64,000 nt of DNA from Lentibacillus sediminis (GCF_002763455.1 NZ_NIXK01000006.1:1-64000), one strand, 5' to 3'. Shown: positions 1 to 8,594, numbered from the stretch's first letter. Translations and numbers: made by a program. Notes: generated by a model from the sequence alone, not told the origin.

Positions 1-18
1 CCCCAGTCTATAAAACAG

Positions 19-57
19 TTGTGCACAAGTTATCTACAACCCTGTGTAGATAACTTG
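19..57. promoter_or_regulatory. Inverted DnaA-box-like sites upstream of sda
   Basis: TTATCTACA at 30-38 and its reverse complement TGTAGATAA at 45-53 each differ by one base from the DnaA box TTATCCACA. They sit inside a perfect 13-bp inverted repeat (26-38 and 45-57) with a 6-bp spacer. A weaker 7/9 match, TTGTGCACA, lies at 19-27. In B. subtilis sda transcription is controlled by DnaA through boxes upstream of the gene; binding here is inferred from that precedent and from the site sequence. Confidence 0.7.
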
Positions 58-61
58 CGAC

Positions 62-94
62 TTGTCCCTAATCCCGAATCGTGATAAATTATAA
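62..94 (+). promoter_or_regulatory. Candidate sigma-A promoter of sda
   Basis: TTGTCC at 62-67 could be a -35 with TAAATT at 85-90 (17-bp spacer) or the overlapping AT-rich stretch to 94 as the -10. The match is only moderate. It lies just downstream of the DnaA-box pair and 45 bp before the sda start codon. Confidence 0.35.
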
Positions 95-139
95 ATACTT
101 CAAAAAACAAAATTTATATTTTCGGGAGGGGCTCTATTT

Positions 140-292
140 ATGGAACATTTGTCAGATGAATTACTAATTGAATCCTATCATAAAGCAAATGAATTAAATT
201 TAAGCCCTGATTTTCTATTTTTAATTGAAGAGGAAATTCACAAAAGGCAGTTGTCACACAGAATAGAAAGTATTGAATTAGGCCAGTATTAA
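140..292 (+). CDS. sda: Sporulation inhibitor Sda
   Basis: This 50-residue protein begins [20 protein letters not shown] and closely resembles the B. subtilis checkpoint protein Sda ([10 protein letters not shown] core, then a second helix ending [11 protein letters not shown]). Sda is a helical hairpin that binds the dimerisation domain of the sporulation histidine kinase KinA and blocks phosphorelay input when replication or DNA integrity is disturbed. An SD-like GGGAGGGG at 124-131 precedes the ATG. DnaA-box-like sites upstream fit replication-coupled control. The gene is monocistronic and ends at a strong terminator. Its neighbour here is the mrp operon. The identification rests on the nearly invariant N-terminal half; the last 8 residues are not family-typical. 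Confidence 0.9.
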   Translation: MEHLSDELLIESYHKANELNLSPDFLFLIEEEIHKRQLSHRIESIELGQY

Positions 293-326
293 CTAAAGAG
301 AAATATAATAGGAAACAATTGGTTCA

Positions 327-360
327 GCCCCTAGCATTTCACAAATGACAGGGGTTTTTT
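327..360 (+). terminator. Rho-independent terminator of sda
   Basis: The stem CCCCT (328-332) pairs with AGGGG (350-354), with an inner CATTT/AAATG stem, and is followed by a run of T residues. Confidence 0.85.
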
Positions 361-553
361 ATTTTTCTTAAGGGTATCTTGTGTTAAACTATAGACTGGA
401 TAATCAGCAATTTACTGGCTTTCCCATGAAAGGTCGGTTGTGATCTTTTGCGTTCTCCATCCTGTCTTGCCAGCTTAACTATCATCCAATCCAGATTAGA
501 ACATTATCTAAAAAATTGAAAATGACTGATTCGCAAGGAGGCTCCTCATTCTA
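361..553 (+). other. Leader region of the mrp operon
   Basis: About 190 bp separate the sda terminator from mrpA. A TGGATAAT at 397-404 could be part of a -10, but no convincing -35 is seen. The AAGGAGG at 535-541 is the mrpA ribosome binding site. No riboswitch class was recognised in the leader. Confidence 0.4.
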
Positions 554-2875
554 ATGATATTTGCCGTACTCGTACCACTTCTCATCGCCTGTTTCATTCC
601 ACTTTTAAGCAAAATGAAACACAGGATACATACTGGAATTTTTGTTTTCTTTGTACCTCTCGCCATTTTTCTCTATTTTGTCCGCTACATAGGAGAAAAT
701 TTTACTCCGGTCAGAGAGACTGTAAACTGGATACCCTCGATGGGGATAAATTTTGACTTCTATCTGGACGGGCTGAGTTTACTGTTTGTCCTGTTGATTA
801 GCGGGATTGGCGCACTTGTCGTCCTGTATTCCATTTATTATCTGGATAAGCAAGAACGTCTGGGGCAATTTTACGTTTATCTTTTGATGTTCATGACTGC
901 CATGCTAGGTGTCGTTTTATCCGATAATGTGTTTGTATTGTACACCTTTTGGGAACTAACGTCTATTTCCTCTTTTCTTCTAATTGGCTATTGGCATTTC
1001 AAGGAACGCTCCAGATACGGGGCACTAAAATCAATGATGATTACCATATTTGGCGGACTGAGCATGCTTGGCGGCTTTGTGCTGCTTACCGTAGTCACAG
1101 GCACAACCAGCATTCAGGGAATGATCGACCAGACCGATACCATTTTAAACAGCAGCTACCTGCCGCTTATTCTTATTCTGGTCCTGCTTGGCGCATTCAC
1201 CAAATCGGCCCAATTTCCGTTTCATATCTGGCTGCCTGACGCGATGGAGGCGCCGACACCTGTCAGTGCTTATTTGCACTCAGCAACCATGGTAAAAGCC
1301 GGTATCTTTCTCGTCGCCCGCTTTTCACCGATCTTTTCCACCTATGAATGGTTCTTTATCATTGTCAGTCTTGTTGGGATCCTCACACTGTGCTGGGCTT
1401 CCTATATGGCAGTCAGACAGACAGATCTGAAGGCAATCCTGGCTTTTTCCACGATCAGCCAGCTCGGGATGATTATGGCGATGCTCGGCTTTGGCACACA
1501 GGCTGCTGTGTTTGCCGCTGTCTTTCATATTTTAAGCCACGCTACCTTCAAAGGGAGTCTGTTTATGATTGCAGGGATTATCGATCATGAAACCGGCACA
1601 AGGGATATCCGTAAATTGGGCGGTCTGATGACACTCATGCCAATCAGCGCTACGTTGGCACTGTTTGGCACGTTTTCCATGGCCGGAGTTCCGCTGCCTT
1701 TCCTGAACGGTTTTTACAGCAAGGAGTTATTCTTTGGCTCCACACTGGGGCTGGACGGGAACATCCTGAGCCAGGCGATTCCTTATCTGGCCGTACTCGG
1801 AAGTATTTTTACCTTCGTTTATTCGATGTATTTCTTCTTCGGGGTGTTTACCGGACCGAAAAAACTGGACCAGCTGCCGAAGAAACCGCATGAAGCACCG
1901 ATTGGCATGCACTTGTCTCCCATTATTTTGGTACTTGGGGTTATCGTCATCGGTATCTGGCCAAATTTGCTAAATGGGTCGTTTCTGTATCATGCAGCTT
2001 CTGCAGTAAATCCGGCAACGACTTATTATGAAGTCAGTTTCTGGCACGGATTTACCTATCCGCCACTTCTTATGTCCCTGGCCGTTGTCGCCGTCGGAAC
2101 CGCTCTTTACCTGACCCGCCGGAAATGGGAAACGGTATACGGGGTACTGCCTGGCCGTCTTAGTCTCAACAAAGCATATGATGGTTTGATGAAAAGATTT
2201 GACACCTATTCGGATTCACTGACGAATTATTATATGACCGGCTCGCTGAAAAACTATATGGCGATTATTTTAGGCGCGACTTTCCTCGTGACAGCAGGTG
2301 TCATGCTGTATACCGGCGGATTTACGATCAGTTTTGATAACCTGGCAGAAGTGACCATTATAGAAGTGGCGATCATTCTGGCGATGATTATTGCCGCTGT
2401 GGCAACGATCTTTATCAATCACAATCTTGCGGCAGTGCTTGTCGCTGGAATCGTCGGATATGGCGTGGCTATGCTCTTTGTCATCTACCGGGCCCCGGAT
2501 TTGGCGCTCACCCAGTTTGTCGTTGAAACGATTACGGTTGCTCTCTTTCTGTTATGTTTCTATCATCTGCCGAAATTACGGAAGCGGAAAGAATCGGCCC
2601 GCAGCAAATGGAAGAACGCCAGCATTGCCATTAGTTTTGGTGCAATGATGACTCTGATTGGCATCTCCACCCACAGCAGCAGATGGTTTGATTCGATTTC
2701 CGAATACTTTTTGGAAACATCCTACAAGCTGGGCGGCGGGGATAATGTCGTCAACGTTATTCTCGTTGATATGCGCGGACTTGATACACTGTTTGAGATC
2801 GCCGTGTTGGGCATTGCTGCACTGGCAATCTTCAGTCTCATCAAATGGAAGAAAAACAAAGGGGAGGCGGATTAA
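554..2875 (+). CDS. mrpA: Na+/H+ antiporter subunit MrpA
   Basis: MrpA is the largest subunit of the multisubunit Mrp cation/proton antiporter, a membrane complex related to complex I that expels Na+ using the proton gradient. The 773-residue protein carries the proton-antiporter N and M domains with the characteristic charged residues: E134 in WELTS, K217 in TKSAQFPFHIWLP and K248 in ATMVKAG. Beyond about residue 600 it has the MrpA-specific C-terminal region (DUF4040/MbhD-like, then an MbhE-like helix pair around DNVVNVILVDMRG). B. subtilis MrpA is about 800 residues. A strong SD (AAGGAGG) lies 12 bp before the ATG. It is the first gene of a tightly packed operon; mrpC follows at once, with no mrpB. 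Confidence 0.95.
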   Translation: MIFAVLVPLLIACFIPLLSKMKHRIHTGIFVFFVPLAIFLYFVRYIGENFTPVRETVNWIPSMGINFDFYLDGLSLLFVLLISGIGALVVLYSIYYLDKQERLGQFYVYLLMFMTAMLGVVLSDNVFVLYTFWELTSISSFLLIGYWHFKERSRYGALKSMMITIFGGLSMLGGFVLLTVVTGTTSIQGMIDQTDTILNSSYLPLILILVLLGAFTKSAQFPFHIWLPDAMEAPTPVSAYLHSATMVKAGIFLVARFSPIFSTYEWFFIIVSLVGILTLCWASYMAVRQTDLKAILAFSTISQLGMIMAMLGFGTQAAVFAAVFHILSHATFKGSLFMIAGIIDHETGTRDIRKLGGLMTLMPISATLALFGTFSMAGVPLPFLNGFYSKELFFGSTLGLDGNILSQAIPYLAVLGSIFTFVYSMYFFFGVFTGPKKLDQLPKKPHEAPIGMHLSPIILVLGVIVIGIWPNLLNGSFLYHAASAVNPATTYYEVSFWHGFTYPPLLMSLAVVAVGTALYLTRRKWETVYGVLPGRLSLNKAYDGLMKRFDTYSDSLTNYYMTGSLKNYMAIILGATFLVTAGVMLYTGGFTISFDNLAEVTIIEVAIILAMIIAAVATIFINHNLAAVLVAGIVGYGVAMLFVIYRAPDLALTQFVVETITVALFLLCFYHLPKLRKRKESARSKWKNASIAISFGAMMTLIGISTHSSRWFDSISEYFLETSYKLGGGDNVVNVILVDMRGLDTLFEIAVLGIAALAIFSLIKWKKNKGEAD

Positions 2876-3214
2876 TTGGAAATCATTACATCTATTTTGG
2901 CTGGCATTTTATTTGCGACAGCCATTTACAACATTTTGCAAAAACAATTTCTCCGTATCATTATTGGTACGACCCTGCTGACCCACGGAGCACATATATT
3001 CATTTTCACTTCGGGAAGGCTGAAAACCGGCCAGCCGCCTGTTTTGACAGAAGGGGTATCAGATTACACGGACCCCCTTCCACAGGCGTTAATCCTGACC
3101 TCCATCGTGATCAGTTTTGGTGTGACCAGTCTGTTATTGGTGCTGGCATATCGCACGAGCGAGGAGAATAATACCGATAATATGGAAGAATTAAGGGGAA
3201 ACGAACATGAGTAA
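2876..3214 (+). CDS. mrpC: Na+/H+ antiporter subunit MrpC
   Basis: This 112-residue three-helix protein is the NuoK-like subunit of the Mrp antiporter. The length and the motif TGQPPVLTEGVSDYTDPLPQALILTSIVI are typical of MrpC (113 residues in B. subtilis), not of MrpB. Translation appears to start at a TTG abutting the mrpA stop codon, with GGGGAGG at 2861-2867 as SD. The last codons overlap mrpD by 8 bp, which suggests translational coupling. In canonical operons mrpB lies between mrpA and mrpC; here nothing separates them. Confidence 0.93.
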   Translation: MEIITSILAGILFATAIYNILQKQFLRIIIGTTLLTHGAHIFIFTSGRLKTGQPPVLTEGVSDYTDPLPQALILTSIVISFGVTSLLLVLAYRTSEENNTDNMEELRGNEHE

Positions 3215-4688
3215 TTTAGCAGTTTTACCAATCCTTATCCCATTAATCGCAGCTATCACCCTGGTTTTTTTCAATGGAAATGTTACGGTTTCCCGCGTCC
3301 TAACCAGACTTTTTTCTCTGGTCAGTCTGGGAGCTGCGCTGTATATTGCGTGGCATGCGATGGAAAATGGAACGATTATTCTTGAGACTGGTGACTGGGC
3401 TGCACCTTATGGGATTATACTGGTGGTCGATCGGCTGGCCGCACTTTTAATTGTGACGACGAATCTCGTGGCGGCAGCCTGTGCTTTTTATGCACCGCAT
3501 GCCGGGCTTGGAAAAAAAGAATATTATTATTTCTACCCATTTTTCTTTTTCCTGATTACCGGTGTCTCCGGTGCGTTTATTACAGGAGACATTTTCAACC
3601 TGTTTGTGTTCTTTGAAGTATTGCTGATGGCCTCTTACGCCTTGATTGTGCTTGGCGGAGACAAAGTTCAGCTGCGAGAGTCAATCAAGTACCTGCTGAT
3701 CAACCTGTTTTCCTCCATGCTGTTTGTTACGTGTATTGCCTTCTTGTATGCAGTTGTCGGCACGCTCAATATGGCTCACATAGCCGAACGTGTCCAGGAA
3801 GTGGATCAGCAGGGAATTTTGACGACAGTCGGTATTCTGTTCTTCTTTGTTTTTGCTACAAAAGCGGCATTGTTCCCGCTTTATTACTGGCTGCCTCATT
3901 CGTATATCCAGCCAAACCCGGTGATTTCAGCGCTGTTCGGTGCATTGCTGACAAAAGTAGGAATTTATTCCATTCTCCGTGTCTTTTCACTGATTTTCGT
4001 TCATCGCCTGGATATTACCCATGAGCTTTTTATCTGGATTGCCATCCTGTCGATGATATTTGGTGTAATCGGTGCCTTGTCTACCAATAATATTAAACTG
4101 ATCATCGCGTACAATATTATCCCGGCCATTGGGTTCATTATTATGGGGATTGGCGTTTTCAACCAGGATGCTTTAAGCGGATCGGTCTATTATCTGGTGC
4201 ATGATATGATCATTAAAGCGGCTCTCTTCCTGATTGTCGGTGCCATTGCCTATGTGGCAGGAACTTCCGATCTGAGAAAGATGGGCGGACTCATTCACTA
4301 TTATCCGGCACTTGGCTGGCTGTTGTTTATCGCGGCATTTGTACTGGCCGGTATTCCCCCTTTCAGCGGCTTTATCGGAAAACTGCAGCTGCTGCAGGGT
4401 GCGTTTGGAGATGGTGAAATTATCCTTGCGATAACAGCCTTAATTACCAGTCTCCTTATCCTGTACTCAATCATGAAGATATTTATCCGTGGTTTCTGGG
4501 GAGAAAAAGACGAAACTGCCGGGTTTGGCACTAAATCCGTCAAGGGGATGATTGCACCGATTGCTTTCCTGCTGGCACTGTCCGTGCTTTTGGGTGTCGG
4601 AGCAGAATTCTTCTATCCGATTGTCGCATCAGTAGCTCAAAGCCTGCTTGATCCGCAAATTTACATCGATTCTGTATTAAAGGAGTAA
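3207..4688 (+). CDS. mrpD: Na+/H+ antiporter subunit MrpD
   Basis: MrpD is the second antiporter-like (NuoM/NuoN-type) subunit of the Mrp complex. At 493 residues it has the same length as the B. subtilis protein. E137 in FFEVLL corresponds in position and context to the essential MrpD glutamate of alkaliphilic Bacillus. Further motifs are the TKAALFPLYYWLPHS loop near residue 220 and the conserved lysine in LLTKVGIYSILR. About 14 membrane segments are expected. The start overlaps the end of mrpC. Confidence 0.95.
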   Translation: MSNLAVLPILIPLIAAITLVFFNGNVTVSRVLTRLFSLVSLGAALYIAWHAMENGTIILETGDWAAPYGIILVVDRLAALLIVTTNLVAAACAFYAPHAGLGKKEYYYFYPFFFFLITGVSGAFITGDIFNLFVFFEVLLMASYALIVLGGDKVQLRESIKYLLINLFSSMLFVTCIAFLYAVVGTLNMAHIAERVQEVDQQGILTTVGILFFFVFATKAALFPLYYWLPHSYIQPNPVISALFGALLTKVGIYSILRVFSLIFVHRLDITHELFIWIAILSMIFGVIGALSTNNIKLIIAYNIIPAIGFIIMGIGVFNQDALSGSVYYLVHDMIIKAALFLIVGAIAYVAGTSDLRKMGGLIHYYPALGWLLFIAAFVLAGIPPFSGFIGKLQLLQGAFGDGEIILAITALITSLLILYSIMKIFIRGFWGEKDETAGFGTKSVKGMIAPIAFLLALSVLLGVGAEFFYPIVASVAQSLLDPQIYIDSVLKE

Positions 4689-4694
4689 TCGACG

Positions 4695-5171
4695 ATGGCT
4701 TTTCAAATTGTTGTCAATTTAATCATTGCAGTTATGTGGACGTTCCTCAGTGAATCCTATACGGCATCAAGCTTTATTACAGGGTATCTCTTAGGCGTTC
4801 TTCTGCTGTTTTTGCTGCGGCGATTCGTCCCGGGAAAATTCTATCTCAAGAGGTTTATCAGTATTTTGTCGCTGATTCTTCTGTTTCTCAAGGAACTGGT
4901 TTTGTCCAATCTGGAAATGGTCAAATATATTTATGGAAAAAAAGATAAGGCGGAGCCGGGCATTTTTTCACTTCCGCTTGATGTTAAAAGCTCATGGGAG
5001 ATTACCCTCTTGGCGAATTTTATTACATTAACACCAGGCACGCTGAGTGTGGCCGTTTCTAAAGACAGCAGTGAACTGTTTGTCCACGCGATGAATATTG
5101 ATACGGTTGAAGACGAGATCCGTGCAATCAAGGATACATTTGAGAAAGCAATTATGGAGGTGACCAGGTAA
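4695..5171 (+). CDS. mrpE: Na+/H+ antiporter subunit MrpE
   Basis: This 158-residue protein has the MnhE/MrpE family layout: two N-terminal membrane segments, then a soluble domain with the family motif around LANFITLTPGTLSV. The length equals that of B. subtilis MrpE. MrpE is an accessory membrane subunit with no catalytic charges of its own. The gene starts 6 bp after mrpD, and its stop codon abuts the mrpF ATG. Confidence 0.94.
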   Translation: MAFQIVVNLIIAVMWTFLSESYTASSFITGYLLGVLLLFLLRRFVPGKFYLKRFISILSLILLFLKELVLSNLEMVKYIYGKKDKAEPGIFSLPLDVKSSWEITLLANFITLTPGTLSVAVSKDSSELFVHAMNIDTVEDEIRAIKDTFEKAIMEVTR

Positions 5172-5480
5172 ATGACAGCCATGCTTGAAATTACTGAACA
5201 ACTTGTTACCATCTCTGCGGTCATTGCACTCGCTGCTATTGCAGCAGCAATCCTCATGGTCTTGTACCGGCTGCTCAAAGGACCAACACAGCCAGACCGG
5301 GCGGTGGCACTTGACTTAGTTGCGATTAATATGATGGGAGTCGCCGCTATACTTGCGGTGATGCTTGGAACCCAGCATTTAAATGACGTTGTGCTTCTCA
5401 TCGGCATCCTGGCGTTTTTGGGGACACTTGCCATAGCAAAATATTTGGAGAGGGGCGTTATCATTGACAGAGATCGTTAG
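5172..5480 (+). CDS. mrpF: Na+/H+ antiporter subunit MrpF
   Basis: This small subunit of 102 residues has three predicted membrane helices and the family motif KGPTQPDRAVALDLVAINMMG. GGAGGTGA at 5157-5164 serves as the SD. An in-frame ATG three codons downstream would give a 99-residue product; both exceed the 94 residues of B. subtilis MrpF. The 3' end overlaps mrpG by 17 bp. Confidence 0.93.
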   Translation: MTAMLEITEQLVTISAVIALAAIAAAILMVLYRLLKGPTQPDRAVALDLVAINMMGVAAILAVMLGTQHLNDVVLLIGILAFLGTLAIAKYLERGVIIDRDR

Positions 5481-5838
5481 TATTATCGCCAATATTCTCG
5501 TAATCCTTTTCCTATTGGCAGGTGCATTTTTTATTGTATCGGCTGCAGTTGGCGTTGTCCGCTTTCCCGATCTTTACACACGGCTTCATGCCTCCAGCAA
5601 GGCTTCCACATTGGGAGTATCCTGTATATTGGTTGCCGGATTTATTTACCTGTATTCGGCCCATGCCATTGTGAGCGGGAAAATGCTCCTGGCTATCCTG
5701 TTTATTATGCTGACCAACCCTGTATCGGCACACATGCTTGGCCGGGCGGCACATGCAAGCGGCATAAAACCCTTCACCAAAAACCGCAGTGATGCATATG
5801 CGGATGCCATGAAAAATCAGCGCATGAAATCGGAATAA
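5464..5838 (+). CDS. mrpG: Na+/H+ antiporter subunit MrpG
   Basis: MrpG (124 residues, the same as B. subtilis) is the last subunit of the Mrp complex. It shows the PhaG/MnhG motif GVVRFPDLYTRLHASSKASTLG near residue 29 and three hydrophobic helices. Translation starts at a TTG inside mrpF, preceded by the purine-rich GGAGAGGGG. A terminator follows 16 bp after the stop codon and closes the operon. Confidence 0.93.
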   Translation: MTEIVSIIANILVILFLLAGAFFIVSAAVGVVRFPDLYTRLHASSKASTLGVSCILVAGFIYLYSAHAIVSGKMLLAILFIMLTNPVSAHMLGRAAHASGIKPFTKNRSDAYADAMKNQRMKSE

Positions 5839-5853
5839 TATAGCATGAAACCT

Positions 5854-5893
5854 TAAAAAGTGGCTTCTCCAACCAAGAGGGCCGCTTTTTTTA
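5854..5893 (+). terminator. Terminator of the mrp operon
   Basis: AAAAAGTGGC at 5855-5864 pairs with GCCGCTTTTT at 5881-5890 through a short loop with an inner CTTCT/AGAGG pairing. A T run follows. Confidence 0.85.
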
Positions 5894-5934
5894 TACCGCA
5901 ATTTTCCCGTTTAACAAAAGATAACAGCGGACAG

Positions 5935-5965
5935 ACACAAAACCCCTTTCCTTCTCATAAAGATG
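5935..5965 (+). promoter_or_regulatory. Possible sporulation sigma promoter of sigK
   Basis: CATAAAGAT at 5956-5964 resembles the -10 of sigma-E/sigma-K promoters, and ACAC at 5935-5938 could serve as a sigma-K -35 (17-bp spacer). B. subtilis sigK is transcribed first by sigma-E with SpoIIID, then by sigma-K itself. The match is weak. Confidence 0.3.
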
Positions 5966-6003
5966 GTATATAGGCTTAAGCCCAAGAGGAGGAGGTAGAT
6001 TTT

Positions 6004-6708
6004 TTGTCAGGAATCTTAAGTGTGCTTGCTCTCTTCATCAAAGAAGCCATGTTCTTTGTATCATATGTAAAAAACCACGCATTTCCCCAGCCTTTATCCT
6101 CAGAAGATGAAGCCAAATACCTAAAAGCCATGCGGGAGGGAGATGAAGAAGCCAGAAATAAACTGATTGAACATAATCTGCGGCTTGTTGCACATATCGT
6201 AAAGAAGTTTGAAAATACCGGTGAGGATGTCGAGGATCTGATTTCCATCGGTACGATTGGGTTGATCAAAGGTGTGGAGAGTTTTTCTCAGGATAAGGGA
6301 ACCAAACTGGCTACTTATGCAGCCCGCTGTATTGAAAACGAAATCCTGATGCATTTGCGTGCCCTGAAAAAAGTGAAAAAGGACGTTTCCCTGCATGACC
6401 CGATCGGTCAGGATAAAGAAGGCAATGAAATCAGTCTGATTGATATTCTGGAAGCGGAAAATGATAATGTGATTGAATACATCCAGCTTAATATGGAAAT
6501 TGCTAAAATGCAGAAATATTTCAACGTGCTTGATAACCGGGAAAAAGAAGTAATCGTCTACCGTTACGGATTAAATGATTACAAGGAAATGACCCAGCGG
6601 GAAATCGCCAAAAAACTGAACATCTCCCGCAGTTATGTCTCCCGAATTGAAAAAAGAGCGTTAATGAAAGTTTTCCATGAGTATTACCGCAAAGAGCAGC
6701 GGGGATAA
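6004..6708 (+). CDS. sigK: RNA polymerase sporulation sigma-K precursor
   Basis: Sigma-K directs late mother-cell transcription during sporulation (spore coat, cortex maturation). The 234-residue protein has the hydrophobic pro-sequence (about residues 1-20, ending FFVSYVKN), which the membrane protease SpoIVFB removes in B. subtilis. Sigma region 2 follows ([32 protein letters not shown]), with region 4 at the C-terminus ([26 protein letters not shown]). TTG is the likely start after AGGAGGAGGT. The reading frame is continuous, unlike in B. subtilis 168, where the skin element splits the gene. A dispersed repeat begins at the stop codon. spoIVFB itself is encoded at 58020. Confidence 0.95.
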   Translation: MSGILSVLALFIKEAMFFVSYVKNHAFPQPLSSEDEAKYLKAMREGDEEARNKLIEHNLRLVAHIVKKFENTGEDVEDLISIGTIGLIKGVESFSQDKGTKLATYAARCIENEILMHLRALKKVKKDVSLHDPIGQDKEGNEISLIDILEAENDNVIEYIQLNMEIAKMQKYFNVLDNREKEVIVYRYGLNDYKEMTQREIAKKLNISRSYVSRIEKRALMKVFHEYYRKEQRG

Positions 6709-6980
6709 GAACAAAAGCGGAAGCGCCCGTTTAGCGATGTATGGACTGCGCCCCGCCATGCGGAGTGGATCAGCGTTGCCGCTCGAAGCGGCGGTTTTAG
6801 CTGATCATTCCTTTGGAGGAGATAAAGGAAACACGCCCCTTCATAGGGGTGTGCCGACATTGGCGCGGGAGGCCCGTTTTAGTCGGCCTTCCTTAAACTT
6901 CGCCCCGATGTTGACTTATCGTACGGAGGTGAGGGAAGTCAACACAGCTTTAGCGCTGGAGCTGGCCGTGGCATACCCTC
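6706..6980 (+). repeat. Dispersed repeat family 1, copy 1
   Basis: This GC-rich non-coding stretch begins at the sigK stop codon (TAAGAACAAAAGCGGAAGCG). It is nearly identical to 25944-26160 and, near its right end, to the reverse complement of 63895-64000. Shared landmarks are GCGGAAGCGCCCGTTTAGCG, TGGATCAGCGTTGCCGC, GGAGGAGATAAAGGAAACACG, GACTTATCGTACGGAGGTGA and GCTGGAGCTGGCCGTGGC. Relative to copy 2 it carries an extra segment of roughly 65 bp in the middle (about 6835-6905). No transposase and no flanking duplication were identified. Confidence 0.85.
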
Positions 6981-7031
6981 GCTATGGCTATCCGCAGTAC
7001 GCGGTGATTTATAATTTCCTAAGCGAACGCG

Positions 7032-7069
7032 AAACGAGCGCATCAGAGATGCGCTCGTTTCTTTTAGTT
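7032..7069. terminator. Terminator between convergent sigK and mtnN
   Basis: A 13-bp stem, AAACGAGCGCATC/GATGCGCTCGTTT, with a 3-nt loop is followed on the plus strand by TTTCTTTT. It lies directly against the mtnN stop codon and can serve both genes. Confidence 0.8.
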
Positions 7070-7756
7070 ATTGTCATCTGCCACCGAAATGATTAATTGC
7101 GCCGCATGGGACGCTGCTTTTTCCAAAAATGCATCAAAAGAAATGGAGGAATCTTTGCCCGCAATGTCCGATAGTGCCCGTATGATGACAAATGGTGTCT
7201 TGTACTGCCAACAGACCTGGGCGACAGCGGCTGCTTCCATTTCCGCAGCCAGCATCCCCGGAAATTTCCCGTGTACAAAAGCTACACGCTCAGGGTCTTC
7301 CATAAAAGTATCCCCTGTTGCGATAACACCTTGCTTGTAACCGATTGGCAGAGGTTCTACAGCAGCAATTGCCTTAGCAACCAGCTCCGCATCTGCTTCA
7401 AACATCGCCGGCATGCCTGGAACCTGTCCATATGCATAGTCAAAGGAAGTGACATCGACGTCATGATACACCACATGTGTGGAAATCACCACATCGCCTA
7501 CTTCCAACTCCTCGGCAAACCCGCCTGCAGAGCCTGTATTGATGACATGAGTGGGGGCAAAACGCTCATGCATGATCGTCGTAGCCATGGCTGCATTCAC
7601 CTTGCCGATTCCCGATTTGAGAAGTACAGCCTCCCTGCCCTGCAGCTTTCCTTCAATAAACAAACAACCTGCGACCGTTGTTTCTTTTTTCTCTGTCATA
7701 TTTTCCGCGAGCAGTGCGACTTCTTCATCCATCGCACCTATTATTCCGAATTTCAT
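7064..7756 (-). CDS. mtnN: 5'-methylthioadenosine/S-adenosylhomocysteine nucleosidase
   Basis: MtnN cleaves 5'-methylthioadenosine and S-adenosylhomocysteine to adenine and the thioribose sugar, recycling methylation and polyamine by-products. The 230-residue protein starts [16 protein letters not shown] (the acidic pair at residues 11-12 includes the family's general acid) and has the nucleoside phosphorylase fold motifs NTGSAGGF and [11 protein letters not shown], the latter carrying the catalytic Asp. In B. subtilis mtnN is followed by the mccA-mccB transsulfuration genes. Here those are absent and yrrS is the upstream neighbour, 16 bp away. Confidence 0.94.
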   Translation of the reverse strand: MKFGIIGAMDEEVALLAENMTEKKETTVAGCLFIEGKLQGREAVLLKSGIGKVNAAMATTIMHERFAPTHVINTGSAGGFAEELEVGDVVISTHVVYHDVDVTSFDYAYGQVPGMPAMFEADAELVAKAIAAVEPLPIGYKQGVIATGDTFMEDPERVAFVHGKFPGMLAAEMEAAAVAQVCWQYKTPFVIIRALSDIAGKDSSISFDAFLEKAASHAAQLIISVADDNN

Positions 7757-7772
7757 CCCAGATTCCCCCTGC

Positions 7773-8468
7773 TTATTCCGGTATAACCACTTCGCTTAGT
7801 TCTTCTACTTTCGTTGGCTGCCATCCTTCTCCATCCACCCAGGAAAGGTAGACGCGGTATGTTTCCGAATAATCCGCACTGCTTACCACCGTAAATACTT
7901 GCTGTTCACCGTCATTGCCGACCCAGTTGGTAATCATGCTTTCTTGATCCAATCCGGTAACCATCGCCGCAGCCCTGGCAATTTCTATCCGGTCCTGTGA
8001 GCCATCTGTGTAATCGGTAGTATGCGGTCCTTCCTGTTCCGTTCCGACCGGCGGCCAATTACCCGTGTAGGCATCCGTCACAGCCTCACCGGACGGATCT
8101 GCCGGTTCGGTTTGTATGTTTTCATAATCTCCGTTCTCTTCTTGTTCTTGGTTTTCCTCTGACTCATCGGTATTCTCTTCTGTTTCACTGTCATTGTTTG
8201 CCGATTCTTCTTCTGCTTGTTCAGTATCCTGGGAGGTGTTTTCTTCCTCCGTGTTTTCCGTATTTTCTTCATCGTCATCGTCATTGATTGTTATATCAGA
8301 GGATTCATCTGTCTCGTCAGCTGTCTGATTTTCTTCCTCGCCGCCTCCGCCAAAAAACCAGATGGCTAAGAGCACAAGCACAAGAAAACCGGCAGCGACC
8401 AGCAGAATTGAGATGATTTTGGTATTCTTTCTTCGTTTTTCGTGTTTATTCAGGCGTGAATCACCCAT
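7773..8468 (-). CDS. yrrS: YrrS family protein (DUF1510), membrane-anchored
   Basis: This 231-residue protein has a basic N-terminus ([11 protein letters not shown]), one transmembrane segment at about residues 18-39 and a long acidic linker to about residue 120, rich in Glu, Asp and Asn. A C-terminal DUF1510 domain (about 135-228; [34 protein letters not shown]) matches B. subtilis YrrS. Its biochemical role is unknown. In B. subtilis yrrS is cotranscribed with the penicillin-binding protein gene pbpI; no such gene is adjacent here. The single N-terminal anchor predicts an extracytoplasmic domain. Confidence 0.85.
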   Translation of the reverse strand: MGDSRLNKHEKRRKNTKIISILLVAAGFLVLVLLAIWFFGGGGEEENQTADETDESSDITINDDDDEENTENTEEENTSQDTEQAEEESANNDSETEENTDESEENQEQEENGDYENIQTEPADPSGEAVTDAYTGNWPPVGTEQEGPHTTDYTDGSQDRIEIARAAAMVTGLDQESMITNWVGNDGEQQVFTVVSSADYSETYRVYLSWVDGEGWQPTKVEELSEVVIPE

Positions 8469-8561
8469 GGTATTCCCTCCCCTACGTCGTCTTAGTTTAT
8501 CATATCATATTTTACCGGAAAATTTATATGTAAAATGCATAGAGAGTCGACTTTTCAGCAA

Positions 8562-8590
8562 ATAAAAAAGCGGAGTTGAATCCGCTTTTT
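8562..8590 (-). terminator. Terminator of greA
   Basis: The stem AAAAAGCGGA/TCCGCTTTTT around a 6-nt loop is followed on the minus strand by T residues. It starts a few bases after the greA stop codon. Confidence 0.85.
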
Positions 8591-8594
8591 ATCT

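Noticed and set aside
361-553. Riboswitch in the mrp leader
   Set aside because: No known ion-sensing motif could be recognised and no terminator-antiterminator pair precedes mrpA.
2870-2880. Frameshift or hidden mrpB at the mrpA/mrpC junction
   Set aside because: There is no spare sequence: the mrpC TTG abuts the mrpA stop, and no alternative frame in this region has the MnhB pattern.
6677-7096. 139-codon plus-strand frame after sigK
   Set aside because: It runs through the end of sigK, the family 1 repeat and a terminator; a related frame at 25861-26097 exists only because the repeat is duplicated.
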